A stretch of DNA of 64,000 bases from Burkholderia sp. Ac-20365 (GCF_017104715.1 NZ_JAAGPI010000026.1:62001-126000), one strand, 5' to 3'; positions 18,607 to 27,747 are shown, counted from the first letter of the stretch. Notes: generated by a model not told the origin, from the letters alone. Numbers and translations: made by a program.

Positions 18607-19881
18607 GTGACTCAGGCTTCACCGCTTGAACTGCTGAAGCAGGCGCGCACCCGCTTCACACAAAAAGAAATCGCCGCGCATGTCGGCAAGGACATCAAGA
18701 CGGTGCGCCGCTGGGAAAAAGGCGAAACGCCTTGCCCGGCGATGCTCGAGCCGGCGCTGCAAGCGCTGCTCTATCGGGCGAACGCGCGCCGCGCCGACAA
18801 ACATGCGAACAACGGCACGCGCTTCATCGATCTGTTCGCGGGCATCGGCGGGATTCGCATGGGGTTTGAATCGCACGGCGGCGAGTGCGTGTTCACGAGC
18901 GAGTGGAACGCCTTCTCGCAGAAGACGTATCAGGAGAATTTCCGTGACGGCGCCGCGCAGCACACGCTGATCGGCGACATCGTCACGTATCCCGCTGAGG
19001 ACGTGCCCGAGCACGACATCCTGCTCGGCGGCTTTCCCTGCCAGCCGTTCTCGATCGCAGGCGTCAGCAAGAAGAACGCGCTCGGCCGGCCACACGGCTT
19101 CGAATGCGCGACACAGGGCACGCTTTTCTTCGATGTCGCGCGCATCATCGCCACGCGCCGTCCCGCCGCGTTCCTGCTCGAAAACGTGAAAAACCTGCTG
19201 TCGCACGACAAGGGCCGCACCTTCGACGTGATCCTGCAGACGCTGCGCGACGAACTCGGCTACGAAGTGCATTACCGTGTGATCGACGGCGCGCATTTCA
19301 CGCCGCAGCATCGCGAGCGGATCATCATCGTCGGCTTTCGCGGCAAGACGTCGTTCTCCTGGGACGATCTGCGCCTGCCCGAAGAAGGCCCGCGCCTCGC
19401 GTCGATCCTGCATCGCACCGATGGCAGTGAGCCCGTATTGCCGTGGGACGCCGACCGTTTCTTCGATCACACCGCGCGCCGCGTGCAACCGAAATACACG
19501 CTCACGCCCAAGCTCTGGACTTATCTGCAGAACTACGCGGAGAAACATCGCGCGGCAGGCAACGGCTTCGGCTATGGAATGGCCTATCCGCAAAGCGTGA
19601 CGCGCACGCTGTCGGCGCGCTATCACAAGGACGGCTCGGAAATTCTCGTCTATCAGGGCGAGAAGCAGCGCCCGCGCCGCCTGACACCACGCGAATGCGC
19701 GCGCCTGATGGGCTTTCCTGACACCTACCGGATTCCCGTCAGCGATACGCAGGCGTATCGCCAGTTCGGCAACAGCGTCGTCGTCCCGGTGATGCGCGAA
19801 GTCGCGCGCATCATGCTGCCGCATGTGCAGGCGCTCACGCGCGCATCGCACGAGGAAAGCGCGGCGGAGCTCGCGCACTGA
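18607..19881 (+). CDS. dcm: Dcm-like DNA (cytosine-5-)-methyltransferase with N-terminal HTH
   Basis: A 424-residue C5-methyltransferase. Residues about 17-40 (FTQKEIAAHVGKDIKTVRRW) form an HTH-like segment. Motif I is FIDLFAGIGGIRMGFES, motif IV GGFPCQPFSIAG with catalytic Cys145, motif VI ENVKNL, motif VIII QHRERIIIVGF, and motif X QAYRQFGNSVVVPV. The target-recognition part (GNGFGYGM, TRTLSARYHKDGSEIL) resembles E. coli Dcm as I remember it, which suggests CCWGG specificity; that is inference. The GTG start at 18607 follows AAGGACTCCT. A vsr gene follows 13 bp later. No restriction endonuclease is adjacent. Confidence 0.92.
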   Translation: MTQASPLELLKQARTRFTQKEIAAHVGKDIKTVRRWEKGETPCPAMLEPALQALLYRANARRADKHANNGTRFIDLFAGIGGIRMGFESHGGECVFTSEWNAFSQKTYQENFRDGAAQHTLIGDIVTYPAEDVPEHDILLGGFPCQPFSIAGVSKKNALGRPHGFECATQGTLFFDVARIIATRRPAAFLLENVKNLLSHDKGRTFDVILQTLRDELGYEVHYRVIDGAHFTPQHRERIIIVGFRGKTSFSWDDLRLPEEGPRLASILHRTDGSEPVLPWDADRFFDHTARRVQPKYTLTPKLWTYLQNYAEKHRAAGNGFGYGMAYPQSVTRTLSARYHKDGSEILVYQGEKQRPRRLTPRECARLMGFPDTYRIPVSDTQAYRQFGNSVVVPVMREVARIMLPHVQALTRASHEESAAELAH

Positions 19882-19894
19882 TGGTGGCGCTGTA

Positions 19895-20341
19895 ATGGTC
19901 GATATCGTCGATGCGGCCACGCGCAGCCGGATGATGTCCGGCATTCGCGGCCGCAACACGAAACCCGAAATCCTGATCCGCAGTCTGCTGCATCGCCGCG
20001 GCTTCCGCTTCCGGCTCGACGCGCGCGATCTGGCCGGCCGTCCCGACATCGTCTTGCCGCGTTACCACGCCGTGATCTTCGTGCACGGCTGCTTCTGGCA
20101 CGGCCACGACTGTCATCTCTTCAAATGGCCGCAGACACGCCCCGAGTTCTGGCGCGACAAGATCGGCCGCAACCGCGCAAACGACGCGAAGGCGCAAGCC
20201 GCGCTGCTCGACGCCGGCTGGCGCGTGGCGACGGTATGGGAATGCGCCTTGCGCGGAGCGAACCGGGACATCGACGGCGTGTTGCAACGGCTGATCGACT
20301 GGCTGCACGGCGACTCTCCACTGCACGAAGAGCGTGCCTGA
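19895..20341 (+). CDS. vsr: Very short patch repair endonuclease
   Basis: A 148-residue Vsr-type endonuclease, which nicks 5' of the T in T:G mismatches left by deamination of 5-methylcytosine. Family signatures are MSGIRGRNTKPEILIRSLLHRRG, the catalytic Asp in AGRPDIVLP, the zinc-site motif FVHGCFWHGHDC, and FWRDKIGRNRANDAK. The start at 19895 lies 13 bp past the methylase stop. This coupling is the classic dcm-vsr arrangement, keeping methylated sites from mutating. Confidence 0.95.
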   Translation: MVDIVDAATRSRMMSGIRGRNTKPEILIRSLLHRRGFRFRLDARDLAGRPDIVLPRYHAVIFVHGCFWHGHDCHLFKWPQTRPEFWRDKIGRNRANDAKAQAALLDAGWRVATVWECALRGANRDIDGVLQRLIDWLHGDSPLHEERA

Positions 20342-20513
20342 CGTTACCGCTTCAGTTGCCTCTTCGGGCAGCGTCTCACCGATACCTGCACGCCAGCTAC
20401 TGCAAGATGCCGGTGCTACACTCGATTGGCTCACTGGGAATCTCCGTTCCTGTCTCTGAAGCGGGTTCCCAGCGGCTCCTGCCCATCCTGGAACCATCCA
20501 CCGAAGGAGGCAC

Positions 20514-21026
20514 ATGATGGCTGATTTCCGAATCTGGTCGGACGACTTCCCTGCCAACGGCTTCATGCCCAAAGCACAGGAGATGAACGACAAATCGTTC
20601 GGCGTCTCGGGCGAAGGCGAGAACCTGTCGCCCGCGCTGCAATGGGACGCGCCGCCCGCCGACACGCAAAGTCTCGCGCTCACCGTCTACGATCCCGACG
20701 CGCCCACGGGCAGCGGCTTCTGGCATTGGGTCGTCGTCAACCTTCCCGCCGACACCCGCTCGTTGCCGCGCAACGCAGGCAAGGCCGATGGCAGCCTGCT
20801 GCCGCCGGGCGCGCTGCAGTTCCGCAACGACTATGGCACGGTGGGTTTCGGCGGCGCGGCGCCCACGCGTGGCGACAAGCCGCATCGCTTCATCTTCCGC
20901 ATTCACGCGCTGAAGGTGGCGAACCTGCCGCTCACGGCCGATTCGACCAATGCCGTCGCGCGCTACATGACGCATCTGAATGAAGTCGATTCGGCCACGT
21001 ACACGGGCCTGTACGAACTGAAGTAA
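20514..21026 (+). CDS. YbhB/YbcL-family PEBP-like protein
   Basis: A 170-residue phosphatidylethanolamine-binding-protein-like fold (Raf kinase inhibitor-like). Conserved blocks are LSPALQWDAPPADTQSLALT, YDPDAPTGSGFWHWVV, and FGGAAPTRGDKPHRFIF with the HRF segment lining the anion pocket. AAGGAGG lies just before two adjacent ATGs (20514 and 20517); the second has better spacing. Bacterial members have no firm function. It appears to stand alone. Confidence 0.9.
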   Translation: MMADFRIWSDDFPANGFMPKAQEMNDKSFGVSGEGENLSPALQWDAPPADTQSLALTVYDPDAPTGSGFWHWVVVNLPADTRSLPRNAGKADGSLLPPGALQFRNDYGTVGFGGAAPTRGDKPHRFIFRIHALKVANLPLTADSTNAVARYMTHLNEVDSATYTGLYELK

Positions 21027-21131
21027 CGCGGAAGACCGGATCTGCACGGCCCGGCATGGCCGACGCGCGATGTGCGCTGCATGCCGGGACGGTCGCGCGT
21101 TAACTGCCTCGCCGCTCACCACAACAACACA

Positions 21132-22574
21132 ATGCAAGCCACTTCGTCGACCGACCACCGCGATCCCTCGGGCACTGCCCGCAACGCCGCTCCCTCTCCC
21201 GCCAGCACGCCGGAACCCGAACTCGGCCTTCCCATTCCTCAGCGCTACTGGGCGATTCTCGTCCTCGCGCTGGGCGTCACGCTCGCCGTGCTCGACAGCG
21301 CGATCGCCAACGTCGCGCTGCCGACCATCGCTCGCAATCTGAACTCGAGCGCGGCGAACTCGATCTGGATCGTCAACGCGTATCAGCTGTCGGTGACGAT
21401 CTCGCTGCTGCCGCTGTCGTCGCTCGGCGATCGCATCGGTTACCGGCGTGTCTATCTTGGTGGGCTGATCCTGTTCACGGTCGCGTCGCTCGGTTGCGCG
21501 CTCGCCACGTCGCTGCCGACGCTCGCGCTCGCCCGCGTCATTCAGGGCTTCGGCGCGGCAGGGATCATGAGCGTGAACACCGCGCTCGTGCGCATGATCT
21601 ATCCGCCCGCGAGCCTCGGGCGCGGCGTCGCGATCAACGCGATGGTGGTCGCGATTTCGTCCGCGGTCGGGCCGACGGTTGCATCGGCCGTGCTGGCAGT
21701 CGCGTCGTGGCCGTGGCTCTTCGCGATCAACGTGCCGATCGGTGTCGCGGCTATCGCAGTCGGCCTGCGGGCGCTGCCGCGCAACGTCGGTCATCCGTCG
21801 CCGTATGACTACACGAGCGCGGTGATGAACGCGTTCGTATTCGGCCTCGTGATCTTCGCCGTCGACGGCTTCGGGCACGGCGAGCGCTACGGCTATGTCG
21901 CCATCGAACTGATCGCCGCCATCGTGATTGGCTATTTCTTTGTGCGACGGCAGCTGACGCAAGCCGCGCCTCTGCTGCCCGTCGATCTGCTGCGTATTCC
22001 CATCTTCGCGCTGTCGGTGGGCACTTCCGTGTGCTCGTTCTGCGCGCAGATGCTCGCGTTCGTGTCGCTGCCGTTCCTGCTGCAAATCAATCTCGGGCTG
22101 TCCCAGGTCGAAACCGGGCTGCTGATGACGCCGTGGCCGCTCGTGATCGTCGGCGCGGCGCCGCTGTCGGGCGTGCTGTCGGACAAGATTTCGGCGGGCT
22201 GGCTCGGCGGCCTTGGGCTCGCGACGCTGGCGCTCGGTCTGCTGCTGCTCGCGACGCTCGGCGCGCATCCCACGGCGTTCGATATCGTGTGGCGCATGGC
22301 GCTGTGCGGCGCGGGTTTCGGCATCTTCCAGTCGCCGAACAACCGGACGATGCTGTCGGCCGCGCCGCGCCATCGCAGCGGCGGCGCGAGCGGCATGCTC
22401 GGCACGGCGCGTCTGACGGGACAAACGCTCGGCTCGGCGCTGGTCGCGCTGATTTTCGGTATCGCGCCGCAGCATGGCCCCGTGATCACGCTGTACGTCG
22501 CGGCCTGCTTCGCAGGCGTGGGCGCGCTCGTCAGTACGATGCGCGTGCGGCATCACGCGGCAACGACTGCGTAG
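21132..22574 (+). CDS. MFS drug exporter, DHA2 (14-TMS) family
   Basis: A 480-residue major facilitator protein of the EmrB/QacA type. Motif C-like GVTLAVLDSAIANVALPTI lies in helix 1, motif A-like SLGDRIGYRRVYLGGL between helices 2 and 3, and a motif C GFGAAGIMSVNTALVR further on. About 14 hydrophobic segments are present. The frame is open to 21072, but ATG 21132 precedes a short soluble N-terminus typical of the family. No adjacent MarR/TetR regulator or membrane-fusion partner is seen, so the substrate is unknown. Confidence 0.88.
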   Translation: MQATSSTDHRDPSGTARNAAPSPASTPEPELGLPIPQRYWAILVLALGVTLAVLDSAIANVALPTIARNLNSSAANSIWIVNAYQLSVTISLLPLSSLGDRIGYRRVYLGGLILFTVASLGCALATSLPTLALARVIQGFGAAGIMSVNTALVRMIYPPASLGRGVAINAMVVAISSAVGPTVASAVLAVASWPWLFAINVPIGVAAIAVGLRALPRNVGHPSPYDYTSAVMNAFVFGLVIFAVDGFGHGERYGYVAIELIAAIVIGYFFVRRQLTQAAPLLPVDLLRIPIFALSVGTSVCSFCAQMLAFVSLPFLLQINLGLSQVETGLLMTPWPLVIVGAAPLSGVLSDKISAGWLGGLGLATLALGLLLLATLGAHPTAFDIVWRMALCGAGFGIFQSPNNRTMLSAAPRHRSGGASGMLGTARLTGQTLGSALVALIFGIAPQHGPVITLYVAACFAGVGALVSTMRVRHHAATTA

Positions 22575-22723
22575 TACCCACATTCGACGCACACTCTCTC
22601 CGCTGCGCCGCTTTCCGCCTATCCTTAAAGACGAAACCTGCGACTGCCGATGTCCGCCGAGACCTCCTGCGCAGGTTTCGCTCTGGCCTATGAACCGCTG
22701 GCTTTTAAACGATAGGGGGCGCC

Positions 22724-23314
22724 ATGTCACTCATCGTCGCTGGACGTTTCACCACCTTCCCGGCCGCTGAAGACGCCGCGCAGACGCTCTTCGATCACGG
22801 CTTTCCCGGCGAAGACGTCACGCTGTTCTTCGTCAATCCGCGCGGCCAGCACGCGCGCCATCCGCTCGACGAACACGCAGCCACTGCACCGTCGATCTCG
22901 CCCGCTCCATCGCCGACGCTCAATCGCCATCAGCACCCGATGACGATCGGCGCCGTCGCGGGCGCCGTGATCGGCGTCGCGGTGTTCATGGCGTTCTCGG
23001 CGTCGGTACCCGTCGTCGTGATCGCTGCGGGCGTCGGCGCGTATCTCGGCTCGCTGGTCGGCAAGATGGCGAGTTCTCGCAGCGGACCGCGCGAGCATCA
23101 CGATGTCGTGCATCACGAGATGCGCAATTCGGGCGTGCTCGTCGCCGTGCATGTGAGCCCGGAAAATCAGACGGAAGCGGCACAACTGCTGCGCGACGCG
23201 GGCGGCTCCGATATCGAGCGCGCGACGGGTCACTGGCAGCGCGGCAGATGGGCGGACTTCGATCCGCGTCAAACGCCCGTGCCGTTTGCCGAGATGAGCC
23301 AGCAGCAGGCCTGA
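22724..23314 (+). CDS. Membrane protein with stress-protein-like flanks, hypothetical
   Basis: A 196-residue protein. An N-terminal alpha/beta segment (VAGRFTTFPAAEDAAQTLFD) resembles the signal-transduction-like domain of general stress 17M/YflT-type proteins. A central glycine-rich pair of helices (about residues 73-112) and a C-terminal segment with VAVHVSPENQTEAAQLLRDAG repeat the same theme. Start ATG 22724 follows ATAGGGGGCGCC. The flanking soluble parts look like two halves of one fold interrupted by the membrane hairpin. Function unknown; it converges on otsA. Confidence 0.7.
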   Translation: MSLIVAGRFTTFPAAEDAAQTLFDHGFPGEDVTLFFVNPRGQHARHPLDEHAATAPSISPAPSPTLNRHQHPMTIGAVAGAVIGVAVFMAFSASVPVVVIAAGVGAYLGSLVGKMASSRSGPREHHDVVHHEMRNSGVLVAVHVSPENQTEAAQLLRDAGGSDIERATGHWQRGRWADFDPRQTPVPFAEMSQQQA

Positions 23315-23341
23315 AGCTTCTGATCGGGCCTCGCTGGAAAC

Positions 23342-23369
23342 GAAAACGGCAGCCTGCAAAGGCTGCCGT
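23342..23369 (-). terminator. Terminator of otsA
   Basis: A perfect 10-bp stem ACGGCAGCCT/AGGCTGCCGT with loop GCAA (23346-23369). Read on the minus strand it ends in GTTTTCG, giving a short T-tract. It lies between the convergent stress-like gene and otsA. Confidence 0.65.
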
Positions 23370-23413
23370 CTGTAGTACCGTGCGCCCGCGACTCAGCGCT
23401 CACGCGGTTCATT

Positions 23414-24835
23414 TCAAACCGTCACGTCCGCGCGCTTGACCGCCTTCTCCGTCACCGACGAAGCCGTCGCGACATGCCGCAAATCCGCGAGGAACGTATC
23501 GCGCCACACGGAGAGATTGTTCTCGCGCAGCGGCGCCATCATGTCAGCGTGACGCGCCTGACGCTCGGCGAGCGGCATCGACAGCGCGCGCTCCAGCGCC
23601 TCTGCCATCTGCGACAGATCGAACGGATTGACGACCAGCGCGCCCGGCAACTGCTCGGCGGCGCCCGCGAACTGCGACAGCACGAGCACGCCAGGATCGG
23701 CGGGGTCCTGCGACGCAACGTACTCCTTCGCGACGAGGTTCATCCCGTCACGCAGCGGCGTCACGTAGCCGACCTGCGACTGACGGAATAGCGCCATCAG
23801 CAGATTGCGTTCGTACTTGCGGTTCAGGTACTGGATCGGCGTCCAGTCGAGCTGGGCGAAGCGGCCGTTGATCCGTCCCGCCTCGCCTTCGAGGGTCTGC
23901 CGGATGCGCTGATACGTCTGCACGTCGGCGCGCGTCGGCGGCGCGATCTGCACGAGCGACACGCGGCCGTGCCAGCCCGGCGCGTTCAGCAGCAGACGCT
24001 CGAACGCCTGGAAGCGCTCCACCAGCCCCTTCGAATAATCGAGCCGGTCGACGCTCATGATCAGCTTGCGGCCGCGCATCGCATCGCGCAGGCTGCGCAC
24101 CTGCTTGCGGTCGCTGAACTGATCGGCGGCCTTGGCAATCGCGTCGGGATAGATACCGATCGGGTACGCCGCCACCTTCAGGAAGCGTCCGTACGCGTGA
24201 ATCATGTTCTCGTCGCTCGACGTGCCGTGATTGCCGCGCTCGATGTAATCGACAAACGACTGCCGGTCCGCGTCCGTCTGAAAACCGACCACGTCGTAGC
24301 TGCACATGCACTTCACGAGCTCTTCATGCGGCGGCACCGTGCGCATCACTTCCGGCACAGGAAACGGAATGTGCAGGAAAAAGCCGATCGGGTTCTTCAC
24401 GCCCAGATCGCGCAGGCAGCGCGCGAACGGCAGCAGGTGGTAGTCGTGAACCCAGATGATGTCATCGGGCTTGAGCAACTCCTTAAGCTGCTTCGCGAGT
24501 GTCACGTTCACCCGCAGATACCCGGCATATTCCTGCCGGTCGTAGCGCGACAGATCGTTGCGATAGTGGAAGGTCGGCCACAGCGTCGCATTCGAAAAGC
24601 CGCGGTAGTATTGGTCGTAGTCGCGCTTGGTCAGGCCCACGGTGGCGTAGGTCACGTTGCCCTGTTTCTCGATGACGGGTGCCGTCTGCTCGGTGACGAT
24701 CTCGCCACTCCAGCCAAACCACACACCTCCCGTTTCCTTCAGGGCGTCCAGTACGCCGATTGCGAGACCGCCCGCTGCGGGGCGTCCTTCCTGAGTCGGC
24801 GCGACGCGGTTTGAAACGACGATCAATCTGCTCAT
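23414..24835 (-). CDS. otsA: Trehalose-6-phosphate synthase (GT20)
   Basis: A 473-residue retaining glycosyltransferase that joins UDP-glucose and glucose 6-phosphate into trehalose 6-phosphate, for osmotic and desiccation tolerance. Signatures are RLIVVSNRVAP at the N-terminus, the sugar-phosphate loop YYRGFSNATLWPTFHYR, IWVHDYHLLP, FFLHIPFP, and the UDP-sugar region SVDRLDYSKGL and RDGMNLVAKEYVA. Length is normal for single-domain OtsA. The phosphatase otsB is not in the window. ATG 24835 begins the family N-terminus. Confidence 0.96.
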   Translation of the reverse strand: MSRLIVVSNRVAPTQEGRPAAGGLAIGVLDALKETGGVWFGWSGEIVTEQTAPVIEKQGNVTYATVGLTKRDYDQYYRGFSNATLWPTFHYRNDLSRYDRQEYAGYLRVNVTLAKQLKELLKPDDIIWVHDYHLLPFARCLRDLGVKNPIGFFLHIPFPVPEVMRTVPPHEELVKCMCSYDVVGFQTDADRQSFVDYIERGNHGTSSDENMIHAYGRFLKVAAYPIGIYPDAIAKAADQFSDRKQVRSLRDAMRGRKLIMSVDRLDYSKGLVERFQAFERLLLNAPGWHGRVSLVQIAPPTRADVQTYQRIRQTLEGEAGRINGRFAQLDWTPIQYLNRKYERNLLMALFRQSQVGYVTPLRDGMNLVAKEYVASQDPADPGVLVLSQFAGAAEQLPGALVVNPFDLSQMAEALERALSMPLAERQARHADMMAPLRENNLSVWRDTFLADLRHVATASSVTEKAVKRADVTV

Positions 24836-25025
24836 TGCGGCTCCACCTCATTCAGTTGACTGTACATGCGGTGATACTCCGACTGACGGCACGCAAGTCC
24901 TATGCCGCAAACCGCAAAAACACGGAATAAAAATGTATGCAAATTTGACTGGCGAGCAAAAACCCGCTGTGCACGGGCATGCGCGCAGCAGATTTTTCGC
25001 TCGATGATCCACAGGGAAAACGGCT

Positions 25026-25238
25026 TCAGGCGTCCTGTTCGGAGCCGAGGTCGCGCTGGTACTCCAGCCCTTCCTGACGTGTCCCGCCCTGGTTGTGATC
25101 CCCGTCCGGCGGGGCGCCGGGTGCGGCGCGGTTCTGCTGGGCCGGGTCCGGTCCGATGGGTGGATTGCCCGTGCCGCCGGCTGGGCGCTGGTCGCGCTTC
25201 GAATGGCGCGCGGAGCGCCGCAATGCGGGATGTCTCAT
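25026..25238 (-). CDS. Small hydrophilic protein (70 aa), hypothetical
   Basis: A 70-residue, highly charged and Gly/Pro-rich, probably disordered protein (PPDGDHNQGGTRQEGLEYQ). ATG 25238 is preceded on the minus strand by CTGGAGGCGTCCATC, an excellent ribosome binding site. It lies upstream of otsA on the same strand but 190 bp away. No family recognised; such proteins are often stress-related, which is only a guess here. Confidence 0.6.
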   Translation of the reverse strand: MRHPALRRSARHSKRDQRPAGGTGNPPIGPDPAQQNRAAPGAPPDGDHNQGGTRQEGLEYQRDLGSEQDA

Positions 25239-25414
25239 GATGGACGCCTCCAGGGGAAGGCCAGTGCCCGGACAGGGTTTGCCCGGGGCGCATCACATTA
25301 GTCTAGGCCGGTGAACGTAATTTGCCGGTAAAAAGTTCGGCGGTTTTGTAACGGGTACCGGTTGCAGGCGCGTGATTTGCGGACACGCGCCCGTCGCTCA
25401 TGACGGAGTTCGCG

Positions 25415-25636
25415 TCAGAACTCCGGCAGCAGCGTCATGCGCGCATTCGTATGAGGTGTCTGCGCTGGCTGCGGCGGCGGATCGCCGATAGCGGGCGTGT
25501 CGGGATCGACAGGTTCGCGCGTGGGATCGGGCACCGTATCGGGCTGATTCGGCTCGGGCGGCGCGTCGGGCGGTGTGGGTGTAACGGGTTCGGGGCGATG
25601 TGCGTAGATGTCGCGGACAGCGTCATGATCCGGCAT
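25415..25636 (-). CDS. Proline-rich small protein (73 aa), hypothetical
   Basis: A 73-residue protein with a very Pro/Asp/Thr-rich middle (PPDAPPEPNQPDTVPDPTRE) and a conserved-looking start PDHDAVRDIYAHRPEP. ATG 25636 is preceded on the minus strand by AGGGAGCCCAAC, a good ribosome binding site, so this start is preferred over the further-open frame to 25723. No known domain. It lies downstream of the sigma-54 response regulator on the same strand. Confidence 0.55.
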   Translation of the reverse strand: MPDHDAVRDIYAHRPEPVTPTPPDAPPEPNQPDTVPDPTREPVDPDTPAIGDPPPQPAQTPHTNARMTLLPEF

Positions 25637-25774
25637 GTTGGGCTCCCTGTTTTCGTTCGACGCCGACAGCGCTTCGCGCGCCGTCAGCCAATGAACAGAA
25701 ACCAGCAAGGGATGTGCCGCCATGACACCGTCCGCGCAGGCGGACGGGACATCATCGTCTATACAAAAGCAGCT

Positions 25775-27181
25775 TCAGGCGTCGGCCTTGCCGAGCGCCT
25801 GCGGTTCGTCGCTGACGTCGTCACCGTCGCCGCGGCCCGTGTCGTTGCCGTACTCGACCAGCCGGTTGTAGAGCGTCTTCAGGCTGATGCCGAGAATCTC
25901 GGCGGCGCGCGTTTTCACGCCGCCGCACTGCTCGAGCGTCGCCAGAATCAACTGTCGGTCCGCTTCGGCGAGCGACGTGCCGAACGGAATCGTGATCGCC
26001 GTACCCGCCGCCGGCTTCGACAGCGAAATCTGCAGCGGCACGGTCGCCGTGCTGTCCGAATCCGTGCCCGACATGATGTGCGCGCGCTGCACGTAGTTCT
26101 TCAGTTCGCGCACATTGCCCGGCCATGGATACGACAGGAGCATTTCTTTCACGGCAGCCGGGAAGTGCTTCTTGGTGCCGTGCTGATCGTTGAGTTCATC
26201 GAGGAACGACTGCGCGAGCAGTTCGACGTCCTTGCCGCGCTCGCGCAGCGGCGGCAGGCTGATCGGAAACACATTCAACCTGTGATACAGGTCCAGACGC
26301 AGCTTGCCTTCCAGCACTGCCTGCTCGGGATCGCGGTTGGTTGCGGCGATCAGGCGCACGTCGGTTTCGATTTCCTTGGTCGTGCCGACGCGCATGAACA
26401 TGCCCGTCTCCAGCACGCGCAGCAGCTTCACCTGCAGCTCGATCGGCATTTCGGTGATTTCGTCGAGGAACAGCGTGCCGCCGTTCGCGCGCTCGAAATA
26501 CCCCTTGTGCTGACGATCCGCGCCCGTGAACGCGCCGCGCTCATGGCCGAACATCTCGGATTCGATCAGGTTCGGCGAGATCGCGCCGCAGTTGACGGCC
26601 AGAAACGCGTGCTTGCGACGCAAGCTCAACTGATGCAGCGTCTGCGCGGCGACTTCCTTGCCGGTGCCCGATTCGCCCACCAGCATCACGGAAGCAGCCG
26701 TCGGTGCGACGCGGCTGATCTGGTCGTACACCTGCTGCATACAGGACGAATTGCCGAGCATCAGCCCGAAGCGGCCCATGCGCCGCAGTTCGCCGCGCAG
26801 TGTGCCGATTTCCGCCTTCAGGTCGCCTGCGCGCGGCAGGCGGGCGAGAATCGCCTTCACGCGCTGCATGTTGATCGGCTTCACGAGGTAATCGGCGGCA
26901 CCCATCTTGAGCGCGCTCACGGCCGATTCGACGGTCGCATGCCCCGTGATCACGACGAACTCGACGCCCGAACGCGGATCGAGATCCTCGAACAGGTCGA
27001 CGCCCGTGCCATCGGGCAGCTTGAGATCGGTGAAGACGACATCGGGCATCTGTCGCACGAGCTGGATGCGCGCTTCGCGCAGGTCGCCCGCTGTGGCGGT
27101 TGTCAGCCCGTCTTCCGCGATGATGGCCGCCAGTGCCTCGCGGGTACTCGGATCGTCATCGACAATCAATACATGTGGCAT
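25775..27181 (-). CDS. Sigma-54-dependent response regulator (NtrC family)
   Basis: A 468-residue activator. The receiver domain has Asp52 in FTDLKLPDG and the KP switch LVKPIN. The AAA+ domain has Walker A GESGTGKE at about 169-176, the sigma-54-contact loop GAFTGA at about 216-221, and FLDEITEMP for Walker B. A C-terminal Fis-type HTH ends in AAEILGISLKTLYNRLVEYG. All catalytic and sigma-54-binding residues look intact. No histidine kinase is adjacent, so it is an orphan regulator whose targets are unknown. The start ATG 27181 begins the receiver directly. Confidence 0.93.
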   Translation of the reverse strand: MPHVLIVDDDPSTREALAAIIAEDGLTTATAGDLREARIQLVRQMPDVVFTDLKLPDGTGVDLFEDLDPRSGVEFVVITGHATVESAVSALKMGAADYLVKPINMQRVKAILARLPRAGDLKAEIGTLRGELRRMGRFGLMLGNSSCMQQVYDQISRVAPTAASVMLVGESGTGKEVAAQTLHQLSLRRKHAFLAVNCGAISPNLIESEMFGHERGAFTGADRQHKGYFERANGGTLFLDEITEMPIELQVKLLRVLETGMFMRVGTTKEIETDVRLIAATNRDPEQAVLEGKLRLDLYHRLNVFPISLPPLRERGKDVELLAQSFLDELNDQHGTKKHFPAAVKEMLLSYPWPGNVRELKNYVQRAHIMSGTDSDSTATVPLQISLSKPAAGTAITIPFGTSLAEADRQLILATLEQCGGVKTRAAEILGISLKTLYNRLVEYGNDTGRGDGDDVSDEPQALGKADA

Positions 27182-27486
27182 CGCGTATGGAAAGCTCGTC
27201 AGTGCTGGTCATGGATACGCGCAGCCTGCGCTTCGCCGGAAAGTTGCGAACGAAGAAAGCGCCCGCGCGCCGCGATCTCAAGCATACGCTTGCACCGCGG
27301 CATCGGACGCTTCAACCGGAAAAACTTCCCGAATCAACGCATCTACGCAACAATTGCCGTAAATTTTGCTATTAAATGCACGTATTGTTGTGCTTTTTGG
27401 TCATTATACGGCCTTGCGTCGAAAAAACATCAAGCCGCATATGCGGCAGCGCACGTTCGCCGCAACGTGCATTCGCCGCAACCGGC
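27182..27486. other. 305-bp promoter region of the response regulator
   Basis: The right half (27345-27410) is clearly AT-rich against the local background. On the minus strand it contains TATAAT (27403-27408), a perfect -10 hexamer, though without a good -35. I see no gene. Confidence 0.5.
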
Positions 27487-27747
27487 CTAGCTGCGCGGAA
27501 ATGGCCACGGTTCGCTATGGTCCGCGCCGTTGCCGTTGTGCAGATGGGCCGCGGGCGCCAGTTGCGCGCCTGGCGCGCCCTGCGCGGGTTGCACGGGCTC
27601 AGTGACCGTGCCGCCCTCGCCTTCCCAACGCGTCAGATCGCGCGCGAGCGGCTGCTGCGCGGCGCGCTGCTTCTGCACCCAACGCCATGCCAGTACGCTG
27701 CCCACGGCGAACAGCGCGCCGAATACGCCGATTCTGGGTCGTGCCAT
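27487..27747 (-). CDS. Small membrane-anchored protein (86 aa), hypothetical
   Basis: An 86-residue protein. The N-terminal helix (IGVFGALFAVGSVLAWRWVQ) is followed by a Gln/Ala/Pro-rich soluble tail. ATG 27747 follows CAAGGAGTTCAAG on the minus strand, a strong ribosome binding site. It lies 71 bp after a DUF883-family gene on the same strand and is likely co-transcribed with it. No domain recognised. Confidence 0.65.
   Translation of the reverse strand: MARPRIGVFGALFAVGSVLAWRWVQKQRAAQQPLARDLTRWEGEGGTVTEPVQPAQGAPGAQLAPAAHLHNGNGADHSEPWPFPRS

Noticed and set aside
20397..22730. 777-codon minus-strand open frame
   Set aside because: It is antisense to the PEBP-like and DHA2 transporter genes; composition is dominated by Arg, Gln and His, a typical shadow frame.
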